A stretch of DNA of 64,000 nt from Gossypium raimondii (taxonomy: Eukaryota > Streptophyta > Magnoliopsida > Malvales > Malvaceae), in NCBI RefSeq assembly GCF_025698545.1, contig NC_068565.1:4092001-4156000 (forward strand), in the 5' to 3' direction. Numbering within the stretch: the stretch's first letter is position 1; each line of letters begins with the position of its first letter. Both the position numbers and the translations under genes were made by a program. This document shows, piece after piece, positions 35,813-47,672 of the stretch. Under the pieces are notes generated by a model. It saw only the letters and a list, made by a program, of their open reading frames with translations, ran no database searches and was not told the origin of the DNA.

Positions 35813-37045
35813 GCAAAAAACATCACAGCAGCATGGTTGGCCAATTTTCACCACTCCTCCTTGGACTCCATGCTGCAAATACAAATCATTCATCAAGTTT
35901 TAAGCTTGGTAGTCCTTAGATTCTTTGTTTCAAGCTAGCTCTGCTCAAGCAATTCATTTTCAACCTTGGCTTCATTCTCAACCAAATCTGACTTACACAC
36001 TTGACTATCCCAGTCTTTTGTGCCAAAGATTTGTTCATCAAATGATGTATTCTCCTCATTCACAGCCTTAGTTGACAACACATCTTGCCTTGTTCCTTTG
36101 TTCACTACAATCCTGTTTCTTCTTGCACAAACAGTTCGTGAGTATAGTTTGCTTGCCTTCATTCTGCCATTTTGGCTTGCACCCACTCGAGCTTGCATTT
36201 AGACCGTCTGCCACTTCGACTTGCAGTTTGATAGGCTCACACTTTGACAGGCTCACACTTTGCTTGCTGTCTTTAGCTAGTGTCTTCAATAGGCTCGCAA
36301 CTATATAGTGCTTTCACTTTTAGATAAGCTCGCACCACTTGCTGAGCTCATATCTCACACTTCTCGCTAAGCTCGCAGCTTAAGCTTGCGGCTTGCATAT
36401 TTTTGCTAAGCTTTCAGCTTGCACATCGGAAAGCTCACATACTTTCGTTGAAACTCCTCCTTCAACTATTCAAGCTTGTTTGGGAGTCTCACAGGGTTGA
36501 GCTGTTGTTGTCTTCTCTACAAGTAGTCCTTAATGACATGCTTGTGCTTTGACAGCTTCTTTCTTTTTAACAAGCAGCGGAAGTAAAATCAATGGCCCTC
36601 TAAGACTTAGGCTCATGATACCAATTGTTGGGTTTTTGACAGCAGCAAAAGAAGAGAATAGAGAGTACAGAACAATGAAGCAATACATTTATAGTCAAAT
36701 GTGCAACAAGGGAGCTTATGGCTGATAGCTCATTTTGCTCATTCATTCAACTAGAAAAATAATACATTTATAGTCAAATACAGCACCAAATACTACCTAC
36801 TGCCACTAAGGAGCCTACTAACTTGATAAACATTGCTTGTACACATAAACAAGCCACCTAAACTAGTCATTCAACACCTAATGCATCAAGTTGTCATCAG
36901 CTTATTCATTTTCAACTAGTTTGATTACAATGAAACTAAACAAAAAACCTTGCTGTTACAGCAAGCATACGTGTTGCAGCATGTTTACAAGCTGCATGCA
37001 CTTAACCAAAAACATCATAGCAGCATGGTTGACCAATTTTCACCA
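35813..37045 (-). mobile_element. Copia-D: truncated copia-like element with one full and one stub LTR
   Basis: A 420-bp LTR (36626-37045, TGTTGGGTTTTT..TTTTCACCA) is preceded by a primer binding site, 'ggtatcatgagcc' on the minus strand. That places the 5' end at the right. The left LTR survives only as about 40 bp (35813-35853), followed by a polypurine tract ('agcatggagtccaaggagg' on the minus strand). The about 770-bp interior keeps a gag-like scrap near 36450-36500 ('ttgtttgggagtctcacagg'), similar to part of Copia-B gag. It also holds a run of 'agctcgca/aagctcac' motifs (36180-36440). No intact coding sequence remains. Confidence 0.72.
36180..36445. repeat. Clustered 'aagctc(g/a)ca' short repeats in Copia-D interior
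   Basis: A motif close to 'gctcacactttg' or 'aagctcgcagctt' recurs every 15-40 bp with irregular spacing and many small changes. It looks like slippage-amplified simple sequence within the retroelement. Confidence 0.5.
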
Positions 37046-37298
37046 AATTTTTTTTTGAATCCACACTTTTTCATTCAAAATTTGAAAATATATAGAGGTT
37101 ACAAAGTTAATTGAATAGTTACCTAAACACTTAACTGCTCCCACTACTTTGTCTAATAGCTAACTTATGAAATACATAAAAACAAAGCTGATAATGTCAG
37201 CTATTACATCCATCAAATTCAAATCCAAAAATCTACTAACTTTAGATATCAAGTTACAAGCCAACTTGATCAAGTTATAAAAGAACTAAAAGAAACAA
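37046..37298. other. Unassigned AT-rich spacer between the inverted LTR copies
   Basis: The sequence has no gene. Its wording ('ttacaaagttaattg', 'tgatcaagttataaaag') is reminiscent of copia LTRs nearby, so it may be another LTR fragment. This was not proven. Confidence 0.35.
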
Positions 37299-37559
37299 AA
37301 TGACTAGTTTAGGTGGCTTGTTTATGTGTACAAGCAATGTTTATCAAGTTACTAGGCTACTTAGTGGTAGTAGGTAGTATTTGGTGATGTATTTGACTAT
37401 AAATGTATTGTTTTTCTAGTTGAATGAATGAGCAAAATGAGCTATCAGCCATAAGCTCCCTTGCTGCACATTTGTGAGCAAGTAAAAATATTTCTTGCAT
37501 CTTGCTTCATTGTTTTGTGCTCTCTATTCTCTTCTTTTGCTGCTGTCAAAAACCCAACA
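37299..37559 (+). repeat. Inverted partial LTR of the Copia-D family
   Basis: This stretch is the reverse complement of about 36626-36875. It ends 'ctgctgtcaaaaacccaaca', the mirror of the LTR start 'tgttgggtttttgacagcag' at 36626. It is a second, truncated family member in the opposite orientation and makes a head-to-head inverted repeat with the LTR at 36626-37045. Confidence 0.85.
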
Positions 37560-37659
37560 GTTCCGTTGCTGTTGTGTCGTGACATAGAATTTTGTCGTGT
37601 CAAGTGGCTTGGGATTTTTTTTCGCTTCCTTTGGTGGACTTGATTGTTCGAAACTTGTG

Positions 37660-38030
37660 TACCCTTTAGGACGTGTTGGTGGCGGGGGTTAACTGGACTG
37701 TGTTGTCTGGTGTTGTCTTGTGGCGTCTCTGGAAGCAGCAGAACCAGTGTGTTTCTGCTATTGGTCGAGGCTGTATATGTGATGTTATAAAGGAGTTTAT
37801 CATGGGCTAAGAGTATTATGGCTGCAGGTTTTGGAGATCGAGCTCGGGGGTCAGCGGTTAGCTGACGTTGGTTGGGTAGCACCGGTTGAGGGTTGTACTA
37901 AGGTGAATTGTGATGGGGCCGTGAATATTACAAGCTGCGCTGCTTCGATCGGGGGTGTCTTCCATGATTGGGTTGGTCATTTGGCTCATGGGGTTTAGTC
38001 GGTTTATTAGCATTTTATATGTAATAAGCA
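37660..38030 (+). pseudogene. LINE-type RNase H (RVT_3) remnant
   Basis: The plus strand near 37870-37990 encodes GWVAPVEGCTKVNCDGAVN followed by ASIGGVFHDWVGHLAHG. This is the start of the RNase H-like domain at the 3' end of plant L1 LINEs, with the first catalytic Asp in NCDGA. A degenerate upstream part (LWRLWKQQNQ, in another frame, near 37720) fits the usual linker. Stops and frame changes make it inactive, and the domain is cut off shortly after 38000. Confidence 0.7.
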
Positions 38031-40447
38031 ACATTAGGCATGGATAGAATCAATGTTGGTGAAGTTATCAATAACATGTTAAATATTTTGAAACACATGC
38101 CAATCATAGTAATGCTTTTATTTAATTGAATGAAACATTTAATCCAATTTTGATATATATAATATTTAAATGCTTTAGTATATTTAAAAACTAAATTTAT
38201 ATGTGAACCGGCACAAAAAATTCAACTATGATGTTCATAGTTATAAATTTTAAAATTCTGCTAAAAGATTTTTAATTTAATAATATAATAATTATATAAT
38301 TATAAATTTATTGTTATTTCTTTGCAAAGGAAAAGAAAAAGATGAAACCTAATTATTACAACAGCCTGTTTCATATCAAAATAAAGAACTTAAATTTTTA
38401 GTAGGCATGGATGAAAAGCAAGAGTTTGAACTGAGTTTAAGGATACTGCCTCAAAAATTTAGAAAATTAAAGAAAGATATCCTTAAAAAGAAACAAAAAG
38501 AAGGATAAAGGAAAATGAAAATGAAGAAAACAAAAAAAGAAAATTGCAAAGTCAGATTTGATTCTAATTTAAAAATCCTTGGAAGAATTTGTGATTGAAG
38601 ATGATCTTTTAGAATTAAGAATCAAAAGAAAAGAATGGGGATGACTAGATTCAATTATTGAAAATTTTGTTTTTTTTAAAAGAAGATTGTTGACAACTCT
38701 AGACAACGTCATTGCCAACATGTAATTCTACAACATCTTAGACATGTTCAAAACAACTTGTAAATTGTAATCATTTGTACATTTCCCCTCATGGACGAAC
38801 TTGGTCGTAATGTCCTATCATCCTCCAAAAATGAACTCTCCCGATATTTCTCCCATGTTTTGGAATGTTCGGGGAGGTATTCCATGCATGTAGGTACACC
38901 CAAGCAAGCTATCAAGCTCTACGACTCTTCACCTTAATGGTTTTTTACCATTTCTGTTTCTTTGTAAACCATTTATCCATTAATTCCTAATGGTTTAGCT
39001 AAGTCTTTTTTTTTTTTTGTTAATGGGACTTACCTAAAATCAAATCTCTTTAGTGTCACTTTTAATTGTTAGGTACATCGTCAATTGTAACTTAAGAAAA
39101 AACTAATAGGATATTATAATTTACTTTATTTATTGGCATGCTTAACTGATGAATGTTGATTTTTTATTTATATCTTTTTATGGACTTAGAGTAATAAATC
39201 TCAAAATTATAATTGGAAAAGAGATTAGATTAAGTAATGTTGATTCTCAAGAGTCCTAGTGTGACCTACTTGGGTTTGTTGAAATGATAGTAACTTTGAA
39301 GAACTTAAAGTTAAGGAAGGACTCTTTTGATGACCTTCAATGCGATCATTGATTCCTTATAAAAAAAAGATTTATTTACCACTAGAAGTTCATGTTGAGA
39401 AGATCTTTATCACTTTATTCTATATTAAAAGTTACATAAAAAGCTATTTTTGAGAAGATAGTGATACACATTAATGGCACTTTAGCAAGTCATTAAACGT
39501 CTATTTAAGTGAAGGTTTGTTATTGGTACCGTATGTGTATGAGAAACTTATTTTTGTGTAAATTTATTCTAAGCAAGGTGTTCTTACTTTTTAGGTTGCC
39601 ACAAAAACAATCTTAATAGAAAAGTGATTTAAATTGTATATAAAAGTGGGATTACAAGTTATTAAATGAATTAGATTTAAATCATATGGGAAGGTAAAAA
39701 GCTTCAATTAATCAATGAATTTCTTACCTTCCCAACCAATTGTTTGTTCCTCCAAAAAGTTGTTCAACATTTGGACCTTACCAAATTAACACCTAATCCA
39801 TGTCTCATCATCCAAAAGTCATTCAATTTATCACTAGCTCTCCTCGCTTTAGCCTCGCTAATATTTTTTTTATTTTTTATACAATACCTAAAATTATCTA
39901 TAATTTATCCAATTATTAAATAGGAGGATAAATACAATTCAGTATACTCAAACTCACGTCTTTTTGCATTGGCCAACCAAGCTAAGACTAAATCGGCCAA
40001 TTTCTCTTTTATTTGAGAAAAAATATAATTGTACTATTTAGGCTGGAAAAAGTATATTAGATTGGTAATATTTGATATTTTTTATATTATTGGATTAAAA
40101 ACTGATAATTCTATATAATTGGACTAATAAAAGCTCTAATCAATGTTGTGTGTGCGCTGCTGGTCCCAAATTTGATTCTCTACTCGTGTTATTTTTTGGA
40201 CTTGGTTTGAGTAAATTATTCAATTTCAAACATACAAGTGTCGTTGCAAGACAAGGGTAACAAAATTTGGATCCGTATCATTTTAAGTGTTTGATAAAAT
40301 CTTTTAACTTGTGTTGTCGGGGTGGTACCCAGGTTTTGACATATGCAATAGTAGAATGGGAGAAAAATGGCTGTGTAAATGTTAAATTTCCTTTTACAAC
40401 ACAATTTATTAGCTAAGAAAGCAATTTATAAAACAATGAAAGATTAA
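38031..40447. other. AT-rich intergenic DNA downstream of TBL copy 2
   Basis: I see no gene, RNA gene or clear transposon structure in these 2.4 kb. The last few hundred bases should contain the 3' untranslated region of the minus-strand TBL gene. Confidence 0.5.
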
Positions 40448-42719
40448 TTACACCAACGTCCCTCCCTGGGCATTTGTAAGTAATGCGTAGAGGATTTCAT
40501 TCCAAGAATCAGGGACTCCAGCAAGACACCAGTGGCTACAATCGTTTCCCTCTTTTCCGAAATAAACAGAAGGATGCCCATCTTTCCTCAGCAACGAAAG
40601 CGTTGTTATATCCAGCAAAGTAACACCCTTCGACATGTTTTTCAACACTTGCTTCACTACGTCCACTGCTGGTGGCAATCCTCCTGGATACGTTGTTCCA
40701 TTTAACGGGGTTGTCTCGCCTTTACAGGTTGCTGAAATTGAACCATTCCATTGCCTGCCACTGTCACAAATTCACCCCCAATATTTGTTAATTAGAAGTG
40801 ATTCATCGAAATATTGAAACACTATGTTGACTGAACTTCAGGTGAAGTGACATTAGCTAAAGTGCTTACTCGTAATGGGTTGGAGAGATGCCTTGAAAAT
40901 AGACTTGTGTCGTGCGAGGGTCAACATTGGAATCAACCCATTTGGACCAAGTAGTTAGTCCCACTTTGAAGGCTTCCAATCTATCCATATCCTTCAATAT
41001 CTTTCTGCTCCATTCAATGAAATCCCATCTGTTTCAACACACCATACCCATAAAAATTGGAGAACAAAAATGAGTCAAAATTTATCTAAAATATCACTTT
41101 AAAAGATGTTTTGAAATTGGCCAAGGGGGACAGCACTTTCCTATATAGTACTAATATAGATGCTCATCATAAACATGTTAAAAATGGAATGAGAGACAAA
41201 ACATAATTAAATTTTGGAAAATGATAAAAGAAAGGCAAAAGTACCGTGGAGCCCCTGTACTACAATTAAATTGTATTTTGTCTCTTTTATTGAAAAAATG
41301 GGTAAATTAATCCTTATATGTTAAGAGCAAATTAGCCATTTCTGTTAAAAATTTCTCCATTTATACTATTATAAAATTAGCGTGGTTGATGAAATAATCA
41401 GACAGTGCAATGTTTACCTCATGTTGATATACAAGGACTAGTTTTTAACAATACAAATGAGTAAAATTTTTAATAAAAGGACAAATTATCTTTAATCTAA
41501 TATATATGAACTAATTTACTCGTTTTTTGAGGAAAAAAAGGACAAAATATAATATAACTCCTAATATAATGGTCTCTATAGTACTCTTACATAAAAGAAA
41601 AGGAGACTTACGGTTGATTTTGTCCTTTGGTTGTATGAAGCCACCAATGCCATGTATTGAAAATGAGGACATCGTATCCTTTCCATGAATAATCCCCATT
41701 TTCAATTGAATCCAACTTTAATACAGTGCCTATCTTTTCTTTCACGAGATCAACAAGATACACATTGCGGGAATACTCCAACGATATTTCATACTCCTGC
41801 AATATATATATATATCCATTATTTTTATTTTAATTATAACTCTCGTTAAACTGCTAAAATAATGTTTATATATTAAAAATTATTTATTAATTAAACAAAT
41901 AGTGGAACTCACCGGTAAAGCAAAAGTAGAATGGTTGCCTTTGCTCATTAAACTGTATTTGGATAGGGGCACAGATGCATGAACCATGCATAACAGTGAT
42001 TGCCACATATTCAAGCTTATTGAGTCCCCAACAAACAAAATTTTTTTCCCTTTCATCTTCCTCAAGAAATCCTCACCATTAAATCTGCATTATCATTCAG
42101 CAGCAATGTTATAATAAAAATAAATAAATATTTATTTATTTATTTTATAGGAAATATCCATTATGGGTTTTCTTTTTCCCAAAAATGTCCATTATGTCTA
42201 CCATTTACTATTTTTTGAATCTCATACATTGCTTAGGAAAATATCCCATATAGTCCTTGTAAGAAAATTTTTCTTAGTTGATAAAAATACAAAAATAAAA
42301 TAATTGTAGAGAAGAATAATGCCTTAATGACTCGTTTGGTTACTTATGTAATAACATAAAATAATTAGGCATAAAATAAAGAATGATTAATCTAAATTTA
42401 AACTTGAAATTAGTCTAAATTTAAACTTGAAATTAGAAAGATGAATAAAAAACTCTTATAAAAATAAAATCTCTTCAAAATAAGCAAAAAAAAATATTTT
42501 CCTACTAATTCATATATTAAAACATAGTATACTATGTTTTTATAAAACCAACTTTATTAAAAATTAAAATTAATTGTTGAAATAAATTTTTATACTTATA
42601 GTCAAGAAATAGAACAACTTTTCATAACTTATCAATATAATAATTATTATTATTTTCATAAAAGTGGATAATCTGGCAGCAATAATTCGTCCCCATACAT
42701 TCTGATATGTCATATATAC

Positions 42720-42761
<42 letters not shown>

Positions 42762-43248
42762 CTCTATCTTTGGATACCTAGCAAGAACCTGTCGTTTTGT
42801 TTATGATTCGTCATTTTCTTGTCGGTATATATTTTGTCTGATGCTGCTAACTCATCTTAAGAAATTTCGTCGTTTATTATTTAGTTTTCCAAAAAAAACT
42901 AAAAGATATCCCAAATTAAGCAAAAATAACAAGGTAATAAAAGTAAATGTAGGGAATTTAAAAAAAAAAAAAAAACCTTGGCAATGAACAAGCAGTAGGC
43001 TTCCATTTATAATGGAGGTAGAATTGATCAGGTCGTCCATTAGCTTGACAATCAAATCCTTTAGAAATAAAGGGACAATTGGAAGTGTTGTAAAGAGGGT
43101 AAGTATCATCTTCTATCCAACTCCCTTCGAAAAAATCACAGCCGCCATCCACTTCAGATAACTCAACTTGGTTGAGCCATGAAACCAGAAAAATCAATGC
43201 AAAAGCAATACTGCAAAAGCTCATTTGATATCCATGGCGGTACCCCAT
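40448..43248 (-). CDS. Trichome birefringence-like (TBL) polysaccharide O-acetyltransferase, copy 2
   Basis: Five exons (43248-42977, 42084-41913, 41796-41612, 41028-40870, 40760-40448) join in phase to encode 366 aa. A short N-terminal hydrophobic anchor (about residues 10-25) precedes the PMR5 domain (CDFFEGSW at 37-44; [18 protein letters not shown]). The PC-esterase domain has GDS (110-112, in [14 protein letters not shown]), the WHWW segment, and DCSH (336-339, in [15 protein letters not shown]). All phases match copy 1 at 13400-16258, and exons 2 (172 bp) and 4 (159 bp) are identical in length. The role should be Golgi acetylation of a wall polysaccharide; the acceptor cannot be told from sequence. 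Intron 3 holds a MITE and intron 1 an (AT)n run. Codon 9 is another Met, a possible alternative start. Confidence 0.93.
41233..41596. mobile_element. MITE in intron 3 of TBL copy 2
   Basis: The left part reads 'gtaccgtggagcccctgtac' and the reverse complement of the right part 'gtactatagagaccattata'. Both continue into an 'attttgtc' block, giving imperfect terminal inverted repeats. The text matches a repeat I recall as common in cotton ('..gggcaaattagtcc..'-type). It is non-coding and lies wholly inside the intron. Confidence 0.6.
42713..42760. repeat. (AT)n microsatellite in intron 1 of TBL copy 2
   Basis: A nearly pure AT dinucleotide run of about 40 bp, preceded by 'acatatacatat'. Confidence 0.9.
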
Positions 43249-44226
43249 ACTTTTTTAGAGACAAAAAGCCGTAAGGGTGCTGCAGCACAAAGAGTTAAAT
43301 ATATATACTCCTTTGGTAGTGTCTGTAAGAGGGCTGTAAATAAAATTATTGCCGTTTTCTGTCTTGATTTCTTTCCTTTGGGGGGTTTAACTTTAGAGAT
43401 ATAAACCATTTTAGGCTGAATTCGTTATGGAAAGGATATTTAACGTATTATTAAATGGTGGATTCTTTGTCAACTCAGCTTAACCTAGTTAAAAAGCCAA
43501 CATTAATTAATTCAAGATATCTACTTATATAATAAAAAATATTTTATCATAAAAGATTCGAATGAATATTTTTAAGAAAAATAAATTTTATCGGCATTTT
43601 CAAGTTATTTCTTTTACAACACTACAAATTTTAATGTTCGTAGCAATTGTATCTAAAATTATAGAGTAAAAACACTTAATTAAAATTGTACCTTTTCAAT
43701 TAGCTTAGAATGAATACTTCGACTGAGTAGTTTTCTCCGCTATCCTTAAACTCATGTTATTAAGTGTAGGCTCAGTTCGAATCAAAAAAATTTTCACAGA
43801 ATTATCAATAGGGTAACTTCATAATTTCTCTAAACTTCTGAACCAAATTGTAAATAAAAAAAATATCTCCAGAAATATTTTGAAATAAAAAATAATGACT
43901 CATGCCTCTCTTCATATAGGGAAAGCTTAGAGAGTTTAATTGTCATCAAACTTAATCACTTTAATATTAAATTAATATAATACTTATCAAGATAAATATT
44001 AGATTAAATTTAACATTAAATCTATTAAATTAATAAAATATCTATCTACAAGATAAATATTAAATCCAATTTAATACTAAGATAATCACTTTAATATTAA
44101 ATTAATAAAATATTATTAAGATAAGTATTAAATTAAATTAAATTAAATATTAAATTTATTAAAATAATATTAATTTTGAAATAGTTAACTTGAAATCAAA
44201 TTATATGATAGAGTCTCAATAGGAGT
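43249..44226. other. 5' flank of TBL copy 2, AT-rich
   Basis: This is the promoter region of the minus-strand TBL gene, with a TATA-like motif at about 43297-43308. From 43950 to 44160 the sequence is built of imperfect repeats of 'aatattaaattaataaaatat' and 'aagataaatattaaat' type. No gene is seen. Confidence 0.45.
43297..43308 (-). promoter_or_regulatory. Candidate TATA box of TBL copy 2
   Basis: The minus strand reads 'gtatatatattt' about 50-60 bp upstream of the ATG at 43248. This is a workable spacing for a short 5' leader. Confidence 0.35.
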
Positions 44227-45960
44227 GTGATTCTTCCACTACTCAACCGTCGAAGAATCGTTGTCGTTGACCACCAGAATATCAGTATTGTAGTCACCGA
44301 CACCGCTGTGCCCAATGGTGTAATAGTAAGGCGACACCCTCATGGCACCCCTGAACCGGTTCAGTTCGGGCAAATGACAGTTCGATTGATCCAGTTCAGC
44401 CACCGGTTGGATTGTTGGCACTTGGTTCGACCAATTTTGGGTCTCGGTCTCGGTTTTTGGTTCTTGGTTCTAATTTTTAATCTCAAGTCTAATTTTTAAG
44501 TCAAATTACCAATTGAGCCAATTGTCTGACTTGAAAATTAATTTTCAAAAATATTATATTTATTTTAATTAATTTGATTAATTTAATTTTACTTGATTAG
44601 AATTAATTTTTCCCAAAAGTCACCGAGATTTTCCAAAATTATTTTTTATTAAAATTCTTTAATAAAATTCTCTAGTTGAACAATTCTTGCAATTGTCCAA
44701 TTTAATTTCACATCGAGTAAATTGATTAAATTAAATTATTTCTAAAGTTGTAGAATTTTCTTCCGATTCAAATGAACTCGATTTAGCTTTTATTGAGTTA
44801 GCGGAGGGACCAATCGAATATATACAATTAAACTCTAGTAATTGCAATTATGTATAGAAGTATCATTCGATAATTCACAATTTACTTAAATCATGGAGTC
44901 AGTCTAAAAGAAGTAATATGATTGAAAACTCCTTAATGTATACTCTTCACGAAAGCAATTCATTCAACTACTTTATCCAATAATAACCTCATCATGTGTG
45001 AGTTACCCTCATATGATATAATTAATTCCTTGAAGTTAAGTCTATTCACTTAATACAATCTTATTTGATCTTATTGTCACCATTGTGCCTTCTTAATGAT
45101 TATTATAATCATTGTTAACAAATTACTATGATAAATTGCTCGTTCGAGAACAAGTAAACAGTGATCATATTCCATATTTATCAATCCACATAATACCAAT
45201 GAGAGAATATCGTTAACTCTTTAATCAAGTTACGAATTTCATTGTTGCTAGTAAAGCCATACCATACACAATCCATGTACCCAACACACCAACTATGGAC
45301 TCAATCATTTTTAGAGTATAAGCTTCCACTTATATCAAAGCACCATGAGTTATATATGCATGGCTAGTGACTAACTCAGGATTTAGGTAAATCACACTAT
45401 AAATGTCATAAGTGAATTAATTCACAAATAGATTTAAAATTAATTTAACTTGGGTCAAGTTTAATATATCATTCTTCCAATGAGTACATCCATGTTTTTA
45501 TCCGTGGAGTCAATAGCTCCGATAGTAAAGACTAGTCATCTCTCAAACTGAAATTGTAAACGACATAATAATCCCTTTAGGTATTTGAATCAAACACCCA
45601 CTTTGATTCTTTTACGGGATTATAGACTTGATTAGATATTTATTTACTAAAGTAAGTTGCCTTTCTCGCAATGTAAACATTCTTACAATGTCACTTATCA
45701 TCAATTTGAACTTAAACAATCAATGAACTAATATTTGCTTATCACAATTTTGTCATGCGGGCAAATCATGAAAGAAAGAAATACAAAAGATATAACGTTG
45801 AAATGTGAAATTAATTTTATTTATTTATTTATCGTTCAAATACATAGAAAATAGTTATATGTTTACTACAACATGAAGACTAAATTTCAAATATAAGGAG
45901 ACTAGATTTCAAATGTATAAAATAAACAAAAATTTAGAGCCTACTTTAACATTCAAATTT
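44227..45960. other. Unidentified tract, possibly non-coding part of a copia element
   Basis: It opens with an unusually GC-rich 240 bp (44227-44470, 'ccgtcgaagaatcgttgtcg', 'cccctgaaccggttcagttc') and then becomes AT-rich. The later part ('ctatggactcaatcattttt', 'caaagcaccatgagttat', 'tccgtggagtcaatagctcc') resembles a long non-coding segment that I associate with some plant copia elements. No LTR pair, PBS or coding domain was found, so the assignment is tentative. No gene is called. Confidence 0.35.
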
Positions 45961-46216
45961 TCACTTTATAATTTAGTACAAACAAATTATTAATCCAACA
46001 CAAAGCAAGGAAACATACTATGGCCATTAAAAGCCACCCGAGATATATGGAACCTTTTAATCATTAATATATATTAAATCCTTTTAAAAAAATTGGGACA
46101 AAAATTAAAATTATATTAAAATTTGATATCTCTATTATATATAAATGTTTAATTGAGTTGGTCTTATAACTCAACTCGACATCAACTTTGTTAAAAAACA
46201 TTATTTAAAAATAGGG

Positions 46217-47672
46217 GTGGAGGTATTTGAAGCAGGGGTTCAACAATTGCAAAATGCACTGGTTGTTCAATTCATTGGGAAAATATCTAATCTTGGGCAA
46301 TTTCAGCGATTAGCAGGAATGCTTTGGGGAAAAAATGGCATTATTGAGGTGAAGTTTGCTGGATCAAATCTATTCATTGCACAAATTTCCTCTGAAGCTG
46401 ATCGTACTAGAGTTTTGGAAATAGGTTCTTGGCATATACAGAACAAATCTCACATTGTGAGGAAGTCGAAGCCAAGCCTCCCATCATTAGAATTCAACAT
46501 CGTTGAACTCCTGTGTAGATTTATCCGAGTAATGTGCCACTTGAGTTGTTTACAAAAGATGGCTTAAGCTACATAGCAAGTGCTCTGGGTTCTCTGCTTT
46601 AGATGGATAGAGTTGTTGCAAATTGGGAAAGGCAACTAGAGTTAAGTAGGACAACATGCAACACATATTGAATAATAATTTTGGTGATTGGAATATTCTA
46701 AACAACTATTCTCATGCTCAAAATGGAAGGATATGGGTTCTTTGGAAGTCTCCAGTGAACTTGAGTTTTGTGGCAGCTACTGATCAAAGTTTTAGCTGTA
46801 CAATTGCATATGCAAATCAACATTTCATCTTATTAATTAGATATGGGAGCAATAGTGAGAGAGAGAACAAGACTATAGTCTCATCTATGTGATTTACATT
46901 ATTCTCGTATAGATTCTCCTTGGCTCCTTGATGGTGATTTTAATGTCATTGCCAATCCATATGAAAGCTCTAACTCATTACAAGTTGTAACTAGAGATAT
47001 GACAGATTACAGGGATTGTATACTGGAGATTGGAGTTTTAGACCATCCTTACAGTGGTCCCTTATTCACTTGGAGTAACCACACACTGTATAATAAGCTG
47101 GATAGAATGTTGATTAACCATTCATGGTTTACTTATTCCAGCAATTTCATAGTAGAGTTTATAGCTCCTGAAGTTTAGGACCATTACCTCTGCTATAGTA
47201 AGGATAGATGTGCCTAGTAAGTTCCTTTCAAGGTCATTCAAGTTTTTTAACTTTTGGACTAAACATGATGCATTTTTTAGTATCATCTCAAACTCTTGTA
47301 GAGTCCCTGCTGCTGGTAACCCAATGGCCTTGTTGCGTGCTAAACTTAAAAGTCTTGACATAGCATTGAAACAATCCAACTCAATGCATATTAGCAATAT
47401 TTCAGAAAAAAGGAAAAATAAGAGATTAGAAGTGTACAATGCATAGCTTGCTATGTTGTTTAATCCTAATAATACTAAAATAGCAAAACTAGGAAGAAAT
47501 CTTAGTCAAGAGCTTCACGAATTGTAAAGAGTCGATGAGAATTTTTTTAAGAAAAAATCTAGAATTAAATGTTTAAAAGAGGGTGATCAAATACAAGTTT
47601 TTTCCATATAATGGTCGCTGCCAAACAGAGATGTAACTCTATCCAAATGCTAGTTGATAGTAGGGTAATCAA
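46217..47672 (+). pseudogene. L1-type LINE fragment (DUF4283, endonuclease, linker), no RT
   Basis: Successive plus-strand pieces in shifting frames show a DUF4283-like segment (about 46220-46480: FIGKISNLGQFQRLAGMLWG). The apurinic-type endonuclease follows: RIWVLWKSPVNL near 46710, the end-strand motif WLLDGDFNVIANPYESSN near 46920, then PLFTWSNHTLYNKLDRMLIN near 47065. Last is the linker before RT (SFKFFNFWTKHDAFFS near 47240; KKKSRIKCLKEGD near 47550). Several stops and frame changes inactivate it. It ends before any reverse-transcriptase motif. The frame 46217-46567 is open only locally. Confidence 0.82.

Noticed and set aside
35935..36198. 87-aa minus-strand open frame in Copia-D
   Set aside because: Positioned between PPT and PBS of a truncated copia, it shows no gag, protease or pol motif and is partly built of simple repeats.
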